Both the position numbers and the translations under genes were made by a program. The notes under the pieces are model-generated. The model searched no databases and was not told the DNA's origin. It worked only from the letters and a program-made list of their open reading frames with translations. From assembly GCF_000372725.1 (NCBI RefSeq), contig NW_005199353.1, forward strand, positions 39,711-103,710: 64,000 nucleotides of DNA, written 5' to 3'. The first letter of the stretch is position 1, and every line of letters starts with the position of its first letter. Source of the DNA: Emiliania huxleyi CCMP1516. Lineage: Eukaryota; Haptophyta; Isochrysidales; Noelaerhabdaceae. Positions 41,178-52,124 of this stretch are shown here, piece after piece.

Positions 41178-42776
41178 TCACAGAACGCCGTTCGCCGCGA
41201 GGAAGCCCCCGACCAGCGCGGCGCTGACCGCGGCCGCGCCGCCGAGCAGCTTGAGGTTGGGCGTCAGGTTGTCGAGCGCCTCGCCCGAGCGGAACTCGAG
41301 CGGCGACTCGACCATCCCCTTCAGGTAGGACGCGCTGCCGCTGACCCTCTTGCCGGCGGGCAGCCACGCGTCCGCCTCGAGCCTGCCCGCCGGCGAGTCG
41401 AGCGCGCCGATGCACATGCCGCCGCGCTCGGCGCTCGGCTTGCCGCAGAAGAAGAGGCGCAGCCCGCCGCCCTGCCGCCCGTCGGGAGGGCCCCGTCACT
41501 GGCGTGGCGGCGCGCGAGCCGGCGGGCGCGAGGCGGGCGGAACGGAGTGGGGGAGGGGAGGGGCGCGCTCGGGGAGGGGCGCTCGTGCGGGAGGCATTGG
41601 TGGGGCTGTGCGGCCGTCGCGCCGGCAGAGCGACCGCGTACGGCGTGCCCACAACCTGCGCGGTCCAGTCGCCGCCCGCGCCGCCGGGCTCGAGCAGCGG
41701 CGGCAGGTCGAGCCGCTCCCAGCTGCGACCACCTACGTGGCACGCCGCGGGGCGCGTCATGCACGCGCCGGCTCGACGGCCGAGCCCCGTCCCCCCTCTG
41801 TGTGGCCGCCGTCGGCGCTCGCCGCGCCGCCGAGCCGGTGGGTCCCGCTGCCAGCCTCGACGCCCTCGTAGATCATCAGCAGCCGGTCTCGCCACGGGAC
41901 CACGCAGCGCGTGCCCACGCCCTGCTCGTCCCACGCGCCTGCGGCACGCCGTCCGGCGCCTGGGGGTGAGCGGGCCCTCGGTTGCACGCGCGCGCCCCGC
42001 GCGCCCCGCGCGCGCCTCCCTCTCCGGGACCGAGCGCGAGCCCTTCGCGCGTCCAGCTCGCGCCGCCGTCGTCGCTCCTACAGGGAGGGCTCCGAGAAGG
42101 CTCTCGGAAGGCTCCTCGCAACCTGCGGCTCCGCGTCGCCGCCGCCGCTCCGGCAAGAGAAGGCGCGCCAGCGCCGCCCGTCGAACGAGTGGTAGAGCAT
42201 CCGCCACGGGCCGCCCGTCAGCGCCGGAGGGAGCACCCGCGGCCAGGAAGCAAACAGGCCTTCCGCCGCGTCGGCGCTGACGACGGGCTCGGGCTCGCGC
42301 GCCCAGCTCAGCCCGCCGTCCTCGCTCGTCGCGCGCCCGATTCGCATCCGGATGCCGGCCGGCGCGCCGTCGACAGCCTCGTCGCCCGCCGCGAGGTAGT
42401 ACATCGTCAGGCTCCGGCCGTCCTCATTCCAGTGCACGTCGCCCACGCCCACGTGGAGCGAGTCCCACGCGCCGCGCTCGCCGGGCGCAAACACGCACTC
42501 ATCCGTCGCCCGCGTCCAGGTGAGGCCGTCGGCGCTCGTGGCGAGGCCGCACTTGCCCGTCGGCAGGAACGGCGTCGCGGCCGCGTCGGACCAGGTCCCG
42601 TCCGACCCATAATAAAACATCCGCCAAGGATCGCCGGCCACGCCTTCGCGCGGCAGGAGCACCACGGGAGAGGCGACATTGGACGAGTCCCAGCGGCCAG
42701 CGGCCGACGGCTGGAGGACAGGCAAGGTGCGTGTGGCGACGGTGCCGGTGCTGGTGGCGACGAGAGCGGAGAGCAT
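41178..42776 (-). CDS. Five-bladed beta-propeller glycosidase-like protein (arabinanase/levansucrase/invertase fold) with C-terminal membrane anchor
   Basis: ATG at 42776 (MLSALVATSTGTVATRTLPV); TGA at 41178. Exon 1 carries propeller-blade motifs: GRWDSSNVASPVVL, PWRMFYYGSDGTWSD, CGLATSADGLTWTRA, GAWDSLHVGVGDVHWNEDGR and WRMLYHSFDGRRW. Later exons continue SDDGGASWTREGLALGPGE, GVGTRCVVPWRDRLLMIYEG, WTAQVVGTPYAVAL and LRLFFCGKPSAERGGMCIGA. The repeated W-D / SxDG-x-x-W pattern is that of GH43/GH32-like five-bladed propellers. Substrate is unknown, and the catalytic acidic triad was not assigned. The end has a hydrophobic anchor (GGAAAVSAALVGGFLAAN). About five exons; boundaries after 42100 are approximate. 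Confidence 0.7.
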
Positions 42777-42889
42777 TTCGCGCAACGCTGGGCAGGCCGC
42801 AGGCCGCCCAGCTGGATCGAAAGCGATTTCTTTTTTATGTGGCTCGACAACAAATTTCTCCTACTCCCTGCCCACTCCATGCTGTGATT

Positions 42890-43050
42890 CTCTGTGAGCT
42901 CTGTGCTGGACGCCAGCACAGCCTCGCCCTCACCGCCGACGGAGCCGTCTGGAGCTGGGGCGACTGTCGGCGTGCAGCTAGCTAGCTGGTCGGCCAGCCG
43001 GGCGGCGAGCGCGCGGTCCGGCGCGAGAGGACGCCGCGGCGGGCTTGACC
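42890..43050 (+). CDS. Orphan RCC1-repeat fragment
   Basis: The plus strand reads LCAGRQHSLALTADGAVWSW + GDC, an unmistakable RCC1 blade (aGxxHslaLtxdGxvwsWG). After a possible micro-intron (GCAGCTAGCTAG) comes LVGQPGGERAVRRERTPRRA and a stop. Only about one of the usual seven blades is present, and no flanking exon could be joined. It is either an exon of a poorly resolved gene or a fragment. It lies in the upstream region of the propeller gene. Confidence 0.45.
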
Positions 43051-43373
43051 GGCCTGGCCATGGAGCGCCGGCTCAGGCAGGGCGCGGTTGAGGGCGAGAG
43101 CGAGGGCGCGGGCGGGCTCGGGCCGGTGCTGCCCGTGCCGGTCGAGCCGAGGAGGCGAGGAGGCAAAACTGGCGGGGAGAGGGCGTCGGAGTGGAGCGGG
43201 CCGTGCACCGCGGAGGAGGCCGCCGCGCACCTGCGGCTGGGCGCGCAGCGGGCGTCGGAGGGGGCGGGGGCGGAGAGGGGCGGGAGGGGGTGGGTTGCAT
43301 GCAGCCACCGGGCCGTGCATAGATACCGGTAGACAGGGGCGGTTTGATCACGGACCGCACGTACGTGTTCGAG

Positions 43374-44179
43374 ATGGTGGCCGACGAGGATAATAAAGAA
43401 GAAAGAAAATTTGGAGTGCCCCGCCCCTTGCCTCGAATTCGTGCCTCACAACCTCAGCACAACCCGCCCCAGGTGCACAATCCCCACGGCCGTGAGCTCC
43501 GATGGTGGCGGAAGCCACCGCCGCCGTCCCCTTCACCGCCGTCCCCGGCTCCGCCACCTACGCCACCGTCTACTCCGCCTAGTTGGCGATGGAGAGCAAG
43601 TCGTGGAGCCTCGAGGCTAAAGGTGGAAGTAGCAAACAACTCCGGCTATGTCAACATCGGCGTCGCCGTCAACGCGTCGCTTTCCAACGTGAACGAGTAC
43701 AACTATCACCTCCACGTCGGCTGGAAGGACGGCGAAAATTGCGGCGCCTCCACCAGGGGCGGCCACTACGACCCCACTCGCGCGTGCGGCGGCGCATCGG
43801 AGGCCTTGTGCGAGACAGGTCGCCCGGGACTCGCACACTCGCTTACCAGGCCGACTCGCCGGACTACGCCAAGTGCAGCACCACCAACCAAGACAAGTGC
43901 GAGGTGGGCGACCTTTCGGGCCGCTCGGGCAAGGTCTCCGTGGGCGGCACCACGCTCACATCCTTCTACTTCCCGGCCTTCAAGACCGACTTCGAGCTGA
44001 ACAACACCATCGACTCCCCCACACGCCGCGTTCGCGAGCCCGCCAAGTGGAGCTCCCTCGTGATGCACTGCGACACCTCCGGCTGCGGGCCGCGTGTGGG
44101 GTGTGCCAAGTACGAGAAGGTTGACTGCGAGGTGGTCGAGGCAGACTTCGTCAGCGTCTTCGGCGAACCGCGCCGCTAG
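43374..44179 (+). CDS. Copper-only superoxide dismutase-like secreted protein
   Basis: The SOD-like domain (about 43620-44179) shows YNYHLHVGWKDGENC (H-x-H copper ligands), RGGHYDPTRACGG (His), DKCEVGDLSGRSGKVSVGG and SSLVMHCDTSGCG (His). In Cu/Zn SOD the residue before VGDL is a zinc-binding His; here it is part of a Cys-Glu. The CEVGDLSG and C-rich pattern match the copper-only SODs of fungi and oomycetes, which dismutate superoxide outside the cell. A Pro-rich stretch precedes the domain. The start (ATG 43374) is uncertain; an upstream exon is possible. Between ALCETG (43822) and YQADSPDYAKC (43850) the frame shifts by one. The only GT...AG pair there is 31 nt and does not fix the phase, so a sequence error or decay is likely. 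Confidence 0.65.
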
Positions 44180-44965
44180 GCGGCGGGGAGGTGCGGAGGC
44201 CCCATAGCCGCTTCCCTCGCGTGCTTTGCACCCTCCGCGGCGATCGTGTGCACAACACGTGACGAGGGCGAGGAAGATGGCCATTCGAACCGCCTCTCGA
44301 ACCGCGAGGCTGTGCCGTCCGGACGACTTACTTCGTCCCGATGGCCCCTCGCTGCATGCGCATGTGAGACCCTCTCCCGCTTGGGGGTCTGTCTCTCGTC
44401 TGTTTCTGGTCTGTCTGAGGTACGGACGTACGGTAGCGCGTCAGCCGTCACGTCGTGGGATGCTCGTTCGCGATCGTCCGTCCGTCTAAGTGGGTGGGTG
44501 GAGGGTGTGTTCGGGATCCGTGCGACCCGGCCGCCCGCCGATGATCGGACCGAGTGTCCCATGCATGTGTATGTTATGGCGTGGGTGTTTGTTCATTATA
44601 TGAATCTTGAATGGTTCGGGATCCTCACGTCGATATGCATGCCACACACTGTCGTATGCCGTGCCCCTCAACCTCGGCCGCAAATGCGTCCATACACCAT
44701 ACCAACTCAGCCCTGCGGCGGCTGAGGCCGAGACGGAGCGCGATCCGAAGCCGAACCCACATAAGACATGCGTCAGCCGTCACGCTTGGCGATGGTCATG
44801 GTGGATGGAGCTCGAAGACGCACGCGCACGAGATCCCCCTTGCCCATGCCAAATAAATAAACAAAACGGTCAAGCTCTGAGACGAGATGGGATTTAGGGA
44901 CATACATGAACATGTGTCCCCGCCCTGCACGATCTTGGTGTGAGGGATCTTCAATCCGCCTTGCT

Positions 44966-45447
44966 TAGGGGACCCCTAGGCTTAAAAGGGTGGGCCCTGG
45001 GGCGCCTGCGGCTTAAACGGCTTAAAACTTGCCATGGCAAGTTTTAAGAGCTGCTGGGCCGCCGATTCCTTAAACGGTCTTAAACGCTTAAACGGTGCGG
45101 GAGAGCTCCCGAGGTCGATGGTCCGGGAGGCTCGGTAGACACGCCGGAGGCCGGGAAGCTGGCTACAGTCAGCTAGCACGCGTCCCCTATGCGAGTATGG
45201 CTCCTGCCAGTGCACCAGACTTACAGATGTGTCTTCAGAGGCGGGTTTGTGCCTAATAACGGCAGTATTGGAGAAAACGGCGCGGAACCCAGCGACGCGT
45301 GCCGGCGAGGCCGATTTTCTTAAACGGTCTTAAAAGAGGGACCCCCCGTGCCTGCAATCTCTTAAATGGCAAGTTAAGCCCCCAAACCTCCTCGTTTCTT
45401 ATAAGGCCTTGAAAAAATACGGGCCTCAGAACCCTAGGGGTCCCCTA
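44966..45447. mobile_element. Possible MITE: inverted repeats bounding a CTTAAACGG-rich block
   Basis: TAGGGGACCCCTAGG at 44966-44980 is the reverse complement of 45433-45447. The 480 bp between hold five CTTAAACGG-type words and a 28-bp palindrome, and are less GC-rich than the surroundings. There is no transposase and no clear target-site duplication, so the call is tentative. Confidence 0.4.
45021..45048. repeat. 28-bp perfect palindrome
   Basis: CTTAAAACTTGCCATGGCAA + GTTTTAAG equals its own reverse complement over all 28 positions, with no spacer. Confidence 0.95.
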
Positions 45448-45936
45448 CTTAAGCCGCGTTGTGCCCATGTGCCCTTCTGCGTTCTTGAAGCCCCCGGTTC
45501 TGCGTTAATTTTAGAAATTTAACGAAATAGTCGTAGTCACCGAAATATGTTTAGCGGTCGTGTGCTCAACGCATCCCGAGTTTACGGCCCGCACGTCCTC
45601 ATCTCGACCGACCCCCTCATGCTCATCACCTGACTCCACATCGCCCGCCGCGCCGCCGCCCCGCCCCCCGCGGCCGCGCGGCGCCCCGCGCCGCGCCCCC
45701 CGCGGCCGCGGCCTGAGGTGCGAACTCCTGTCGACTGAGCACTGACATGAAAGACACCAACACTTAGCTTTATACTCCGCGCAATACTGTGTTGGTGAAC
45801 GGTAGGAACGGGTAGAAGAAGGAAAAAGTACTATGCGATGGCGGCCGACCAGACGCGGCCCGCCGTCTGCCGAGAGAGAACGCCACTCGGGAGCGATGAC
45901 CGAAGGATGCGGTGGGGGGGGAAGGGGGGGGCACCG

Positions 45937-46599
45937 TCATCCGGCCGCCTCCTCCTTTGCTGCAGCGGCTGGCGCTGTCGTCACGCGCGGCTTCTTGCGG
46001 ATGGCAAAGGGCGCGTCATCTCCGCCGCCGGCGGGGTTGGAGGCCGCCTCGGCCTCGGCCCGCCGCATGGCCTCGTCGGCTCGCGCGTGCTTTCGGTCGC
46101 GCGACGCCTGCTCGCGCGCCGCGCCGTCGCCCGCCGCCGCCTTGTCGAGGGCCTACACGCCACCCGCGTCACGCTCAGGCGACAGCCTCTCTGACGCGCA
46201 GCGCCTCGCAGATGCCCCGCCTGCAGCGCGCTGCTCAGCGACTTGCAGCGCCCGTTGATGTCCTTGATCGCGCCCACGGGCGGCATGCCCGCGGCGGCGT
46301 CGACGGCCGTGCCGACCACGCCGAGCCGCTGCCGCAGCTGCCCCAGCGCCGCCTCGCTCGCCGGCTCGCCCTTCTCCCCAGCTGCGCGCGCGAGCCACGC
46401 GTCGATATCGGCGCCGGCGGCGTCGGCGGCGCGAACGATGGCGGCGAGGGCGATCTGCTGCGGCGAGTGCAGCAGCGGCGCGTCCGAGCACAGGGCGAGG
46501 TTGAGGAACTGCCGCGCAGAGGCCTCGACGGCGTCGGCCGCCGCGGGAGCGAGGACGGGAGGCTCGGCGGGCTCGCCGCCACCGCCGCCGCCACCGCCG

Positions 46600-46631
<32 letters not shown>

Positions 46632-47386
46632 CAGGGACTCGAGCGCCCCTCGGAGCGCGCGGAAGGGCGAGCGGACCACCAGCTCGTAGCCAAGCAGCGA
46701 GAGGAGCCGCGCCTGCAGGGTGAGCCGCGCCGATCTGGCGGAGACCGCGGCGCCGACGGCTGCGGCTGTGCGGTGTGGCGGGTGTGGCGGGTGTGGCGGG
46801 GTGGTGCCGTGGAGTTGGGGGTGCGGTGGGCGTGCGCACGGCGGCCGAGCCTCAGGCATGCGATGGGATCCGGGGATTGAGAGGCGGGCGGGCGAGGCGG
46901 GCGGGCGAGGCGGGCGGGATCCTCGTTGTCGAGAACCGATCGGCCCGCCGCGGAGCGCTCGGGCTGCTCCTTCTCCTCCTGCTTGAAGTGGCGAGAGTAC
47001 TTGACGAGGACCGTCAGCGGGATGTGCTCCTCCTCCACCTTCCCAGCCAGGTAGATCGCGCCGAGCAGCAGCTCGCGCAGCTCCACCTCGACGACCGACT
47101 TGCGGAGCAGCGCGCGGCGCACGAAGTAGTGTGCCGTCGTCATGACGCGCGGGGTGAAGCGCTCGGGCGCGTTGGAGTTCTCGGTGCGGCCCATCTCCTG
47201 CATCTTGTGGTGCCAGTACTGCTGCAGCAGCAGCTCATCGGAGACCGCCAGCCGGGCGGCGGCGGGCACCGGCGACGCCTTTGCGAGCCTCTCAGCGACG
47301 TGCCGCACGCGGGTCTCGCGCATCGACGCAAGCTGGGCCGCGGTGAAGGTCCAGTGCCGAGCCTGGGACGACTCGGCGAAGTTCAT
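45937..47386 (-). CDS. CCNH: Cyclin H (CAK/TFIIH regulatory subunit)
   Basis: ATG at 47386. Exon 1 starts MNFAESSQARHWTFTAAQLA, matching the SSQ-RHWTF opening of cyclin H, then LLQQYWHHKMQEMG, FTPRVMTTAHYFVRRALLRK and LLLGAIYLAGKVEEEHIPLT (first cyclin box). After an intron come RLLSLLGYELVVRSPFRALR, a Gly run encoded by a (GGC)n tract, ARQFLNLALCSDAPLLHSPQ and QIALAAIVRAADAAGADIDA (second cyclin box; PQQIALAAI is diagnostic). The last exon (46152-45937) gives a charged tail ending FAIRKKPRVTTAPAAAAKEE. Cyclin H is known to activate CDK7 within TFIIH and CAK. The exon 1-2 join (about 46990-46700) is not exactly placed. Confidence 0.88.
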
Positions 47387-48165
47387 GATGCTGCAGGCAC
47401 AGCTGCAGGCACTGGGAAAGCGCCGCTTCGCGCAAAGCTACGATTTCTTTTTTCTTGTCTCTACTCACCGTCCATAACTGCCATAAGGGCCCATAACAGC
47501 CATAAACCCATAACATGTTATGGGCTGCTATGGGAGGGCCGTCCCGGGTCCACGGTGTTATGGCCCGAGAGGCCACGCCGGACTGCTCGCCGCTGGAATT
47601 TTCGCTTCGCGCGCTGCCGCGCGCGCGCGAGGTAGGTTCGGCATCGATCGCCAAATATTTTCTCTTTTGCCCTCAAGTTAAATTCAATAACATCAACCTG
47701 CGTCCTTCCTGCCTCCTGAGGCTGAGCGATGGCTTCAGATTGCTCAATCAAGACCCGCCCTCCCCCCCCCCCCCACCCACGCAATTTGCTTCCCGTTTCT
47801 AACTCGTACTCTCTGCAGCTCTGCACGCTTCCCTCCATTTTTAACTTGTATGTCTTTCTATGTCTTTCCCGCAATTTAACTCACGTCCTTTTTCTTTCCT
47901 TTTTCCACTCCATGTCTCGAGGTTTCTAAAAAGTGGAAGCTGGCTGCTCCCGCTTTTTAGTAGTTAAAGCTCCGTGCGCGCCAGTCCCGCGTGCCAGTGT
48001 CGTGCGAGGGGCACTTGGAGTACTTGGAGTGCTATGAGGTGTTATGAGGTGTTATGAGTGCTATGAGGTGTTAAAGAGCGAGGGCCCGGCACGGCGCCCT
48101 ACTGCTGGTACCTGCAGATTTCCGGCGAGCCGACCTGGGACCAGGAGTATACGTCATTCAAGAAA
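47387..48165. other. Intergenic region with short tandem words
   Basis: Contains CATAAC/CCATAA words around 47470-47525, a C13 run (47760-47772) and GCTATGAGGTGTTATGAGGT repeats (about 48025-48075). No gene supported. Confidence 0.6.
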
Positions 48166-50089
48166 ATGAAGGACATGTGGGACGGCTGGACAGGCAAGAA
48201 TGAACGACGTGCGCAGGCCCGGCGCGAGAGCGCGCAGCAGCAGGAGACGGATCGCCAAGGCCACCGTGACAGCTATCGTGATGCAGCTGCTGCTAGTCGT
48301 GCTGCCACCAACGCGGCTTCCACGGCGCTGTTGCCCCACGAAGAGGCGCAGGCTTCGATCCTCGAGTCACGCGCAGGCGCAATGGCGGCAACTCTGTTGG
48401 GAGCAGTGGGCGCCGATGGGCTCGTTCCCTTTAAGCCGATGGTGTTGGGCTTTGAGCGGCGCCGACATGAGCAGCTGCAGATGTGCCCGCAACTCTGGGG
48501 GGTGGCGTATAAATTTGCGGGGGAGGACGGTGCACGTATGATTGTTGACAGCCCTGAATGGTTGCACAATTTCCAGTGCCACGGCCCGCACTGCGAGCAG
48601 CCAATTTTCGAGCCTCACACGAGCCCGTCGGATTGCCGGCTCATCCACTTGTGCGACGGACGTGGCGAGACAGATGCAAGGGACGCAGCAGCTCTGCCTT
48701 CATTGCCGCGTTTGCCACCCATCAGCCTACCTGTGCCACATCTCGAAGACGTCAAGAGCCGCTTTGAGTCAGGAAGATCCAGCGGGATCATGTACGACGC
48801 AGAGGCGGAGGCGGCACGCCAGGATTGGGACGGCGAGCATGGCAAAGCAGAGCCCTTCTATGCTGTGTGGAACGGCCCCAAGCTTGACTGGCCAGCGTAC
48901 CTCAAAGCTGAAGTCTTCGAGGGCGACCCGTCAAGGTGGCTAGAGATTCAGGTGCAGTCGTCAGCAGAGGATGATGCAAGCGGACTCTCTCGACACTCGA
49001 GAATGGAACTGGCTTCGCTCGCGGTGGGATGACACAAAGGCATTGACCTGCGATCAAACTCTCGAACCCAATTCAATCTTTGCAGATTGGCGGCTAGAGG
49101 GTATGGGTGGACGAGGGAGTGAGGGGCTACTTCCTCCGTGGTTGCTGATTCGGCGCGTGCTCGCCATCATGGAGTCACGGTTGCAAATGCACGGGCGCCG
49201 GCTGTGGTGGCGTTCCGTCTTCTACGCCCCACCTGGCTTTGCAAAGGAGCCTGACTCGCGACACGTCGAGTGCAATCTGGCCCTCATTTCCCACATGCAG
49301 CTGGCAGGCCTCGGCGAGCGGCGATTCGACAAAGAGCGGGCACAGTACCTCGGCAACGAGCTCAACCTCGTCGGTGGCATGCCCCTCGAGCGACAGCGTG
49401 CCAACTGGCATGGCTGGAACGGCCGATGGGGTGAGGCATTCTTTTCGACGGGTGGATCAAGTTCGAACTTCTGGAACAATTATCTTTTCAACAGCCACCA
49501 CAGCATCGAAACGCCGTGGTGGTGCCCGCCATGGTGCCCGCAGCGAAACCAGTGGATTGGGCACCGGCCCCTGGGCGGCTGCGACACGTGTGTGCTACCA
49601 CCAAACTTTGCGTTGCCGTACCTCTGCACGAATGACGGGCGGACCAAACACCACATTCTCAAGGCGCTCGTCGACCTCAACCAGCGGCAAGGCGCACTGT
49701 GCAAGCACCACTACCATCCCGAGATGGCTATCCTCGAGCACCTCACCTATGATAACTACGTCCACGATTGCTGCCGTCGGGCCGCAGAGGGGCCGCCATC
49801 GATGTGGAGGGACGCCGAGCGATCCCTGCAGGAAGAGATGGCGCGGCGGAACCCTCTGCGGCCCTCCACTTCCTGGCAACCTAGGTATGGCCCCACCCGC
49901 TGCTGCGGGCTTGAGATGCGCTCTGCTACCACCGACCAGCCCTCCTGGGCCTTTGCTGCGCCGGGATACTGCTGTGATCATTGGCAGCTCGGGCGCGCAA
50001 CCATGACCGTACTTGGCTTTCGACCAGTGCCAGGCGGCGAGACGGAGCAAGGGATTACATACGCAAAGTGGATGCAATGCTCTGAGTGA
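48166..50089 (+). pseudogene. Unknown Trp/Cys/His-rich protein, reading frame shifted once
   Basis: The first frame (48166-49032) opens MKDMWDGWTGKNERRAQARR. The open frame extends upstream without an ATG through YCWYLQISGEPTWDQEY (about 48100), so the true 5' end may be missing. It contains NFQCHGPHCEQPIFEPH and FYAVWNGPKLDWPAYLK. At about 48960 the coding signal moves to a second frame (to 50089): DSLDTREWNWLRSRWDD, WWRSVFYAPPGFAKEPDSRH, PWWCPPWCPQRNQWIGHRPL, HDCCRRAAEGPPSMW, ending YAKWMQCSE. A single 1-nt change would merge them into about 640 residues. I do not recognise the family. It sits against family C repeats and other mobile-looking DNA, so a mobile-element origin is possible. Confidence 0.45.
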
Positions 50090-50352
50090 TTCTGAGATCA
50101 GGTTGGGCGACTGGCAGACATTTCAAAAATTTGGCGCCGCAGGCGCCCGCTGCGTGCCCACCATGGTTGGGCGCGCAGCGAAGAAAATTTTGCGCTCTCG
50201 ACAGCCTTTTCTAATAGGAAAATGGCCTCTACTCGGCGCCATACCGCTTGTCGGCGCACAGCGGAGTTCGCAAGCCGGACCTGCTGCCTTCCCTTCTACG
50301 TACACTTTCAGAATGGAGGCTCAAACGCAGCGCAGGGCTCAGACCAAGTGCA

Positions 50353-50643
50353 AGTCGATTTGTACCACAAAGTTGGTAGACAGTGCCAAAACCGCGGAAC
50401 CGAAAATGGCGTTTAATTTCGCGCACCTGCTGTCCGCCGCCTGTGGCGGCGCTCCGCACCGCTTGAGGCGCCTGCGGCGCCCCTGGCGGCGCGCTGTCCG
50501 CGCGCCCCTCTGTGGTTTTCGTGGGAGGCTCGGCTCTCGTAAGTCTCGATTTGTACAGGATTTCGACGTTAGTGGCAAAACTGCGGAACCGAAAATGGCG
50601 TTTAATTTTGCGCACCTGCTGTCCGCCGCCTGCGGCGGCGCTC
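50353..50643 (+). repeat. Dispersed repeat family C, copies 2 and 3 in tandem
   Basis: Copies at 50353-50453 and 50547-50643, offset 194 bp. Both contain TCGATTTGTAC, GCGGAACCGAAAATGGCGTT and GCGCACCTGCTGTCCGCCGC, matching 17528-17620 in reverse. Each is open in the frame EPKMAFNFAHLLSAACGGAP. Confidence 0.9.
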
Positions 50644-51250
50644 CGCGCCGCTTGGGGCGCCTGCGGCGACCCCCTGGCAGTGGCAGCAGTGGTGTGTACG
50701 GCTGCGGGTGCGCCCGGTACACAAAACCGGCGCTCTATGGCGTGCTCCGGGGGAGCACGACTACGCAGTCGTGGCTTCCACACGCGAGAGAGTGGCTTCT
50801 ATATTTACGAAAACATTGGGCGTCCCTAGTGCCGCATCCATAAGAAGTGACGTCACGGTTCCAGGAGCGCCTGGCGCGGCACAGCTTAGAGTGGCAGCCG
50901 AGCGCCGGCCACGACTATCGAGTCGCCGTCGCGGAGCTGAGGGCTGGCCGACGGGTGGCGCGGTCTTCCTCCCAGCGCCGCCCATCGGTCAGCCCTCAGA
51001 TCGATCGATCGGCGCTCAAAGTCGCTTCAGATCCGAGAAAGCTGCTGGCGCCGCTGCCGATCCCAGCCGCGACGCCAGCAGCTTCCTCTGCTCTCCAATG
51101 CGCCGAGAAGCGACGCGGCGGTGCTCGGCTCGCCATGCACGATGACGGCTCCGCTGGGTGCTCGTCGGCCGGTCCGGTGGCACCCTATTCGCGCGTCACC
51201 TGCCGCCGCCGACGACAGCCTCGCGCCGCCGCTGACTAACCTGATCTCAG

Positions 51251-51460
51251 AATCACTCCTCTGGAGAACGCTCTTCTCGTCAACATGCCAGTGAGCGCAT
51301 CTCTGAGCTGCATCAGCACGTGATCTTGCCGAGCTTCGATCCGAACGGAGAGTCACGAGTGGACCGCATCGCGCGAGCCGTGCTCAATGCGCCAGTACCA
51401 GCTGTGGTGCCTACCGTGGCCGCTCATTCCTCTCTACAGTGCATGGAGTGTGAGGAGTGA
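51251..51460 (+). CDS. Possible terminal exon of an unknown gene
   Basis: After a GATCTCAG acceptor the frame reads NHSSGERSSRQHASERISEL, HQHVILPSFDPNGESRVDRI and ends SLQCMECEE. It looks coding but has no ATG, and no upstream exon could be joined with confidence. The rest of 50644-51250 shows no convincing gene. Confidence 0.3.
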   Translation, partial: NHSSGERSSRQHASERISELHQHVILPSFDPNGESRVDRIARAVLNAPVPAVVPTVAAHSSLQCMECEE

Positions 51461-51848
51461 GGATTGGTGTCCCATTAACATTATGACTTTCTTACCTCTT
51501 GTGACTAGTGAGTGCTTCTTTTCGGCGCCGCCGCGCCGCCACCCCTTTTGCGCAGCAACACCTTAAACTTCATGGCCCTCCAAATTCGCGGGTCGGAGCG
51601 TAGCGGAGTGGGACCCGAGTTTGAAAAAGGCGACGGACGCTTGCGTCCTAGCCTCCAACAACGCCTCCCCGGCGCAGAGGGGCCCCCGGAGGGATGCTCA
51701 ACCGCTCCACGCCACGCCGCTTGCGGCGATCCTATTCCCAGCTCCGCTGAGGGCCGATGGGTTATTTCTTCTTGCAGAGACGGCAGCAGCACGCGCGATA
51801 CGAGCAGCGGTTCCCTCGCCAGGGAGTCGCTGCACTTCACTTCTGGCC

Positions 51849-52124
51849 ATGGAAGAAGACAGCCCCATCGAGAAGCAGGTCAAGGAGCTCGAGCATCAGA
51901 TAGCGCACCTCCAGCGATCCAACGCCGAGATGGAGGAATTCCTGAGAGAAAACACCGATGCGGAGCTGCGCGCAGCGATCGGCGAGAACATCGTCACGAT
52001 CGCGCGTCGACGCGCCATCGTTGAGGATCTCCGAAAACTTCTGCCTGAGCGAAGCGGCCCCACCGTGGTAGCACCCAGTGGAGCGGCGGTTCTGAGCGAC
52101 GTTGACGGCAGCATGCTCCTCTGA
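51849..52124 (+). CDS. Small coiled-coil protein, about 91 aa
   Basis: The ATG at 51849 gives MEEDSPIEKQVKELEHQIAH, LQRSNAEMEEFLRENTDAEL and RAAIGENIVTIARRRAIVED, a heptad-patterned coiled coil with an ELEHQ.HLQRSN.EM core typical of small eukaryotic coiled-coil subunits. The frame extends upstream to 51621 but that part looks like leader or intron sequence (signal-like LFLLAETAAARAIRAAV). No family is assigned. The preceding 51461-51848 contains no other feature. Confidence 0.5.
   Translation: MEEDSPIEKQVKELEHQIAHLQRSNAEMEEFLRENTDAELRAAIGENIVTIARRRAIVEDLRKLLPERSGPTVVAPSGAAVLSDVDGSMLL

Larger units (their letters stand above)
44180..45936. other. Gene-poor interval with palindromes and AT-shifted block
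   Basis: Contains an AAATAAATAAACAAAACGG element (about 44850-44960, similar to 54140-54240), a block of CTTAAACGG repeats (44960-45460) bounded by inverted repeats, a 28-bp perfect palindrome and CG-only runs (about 45640-45720). No gene supported. Confidence 0.6.
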
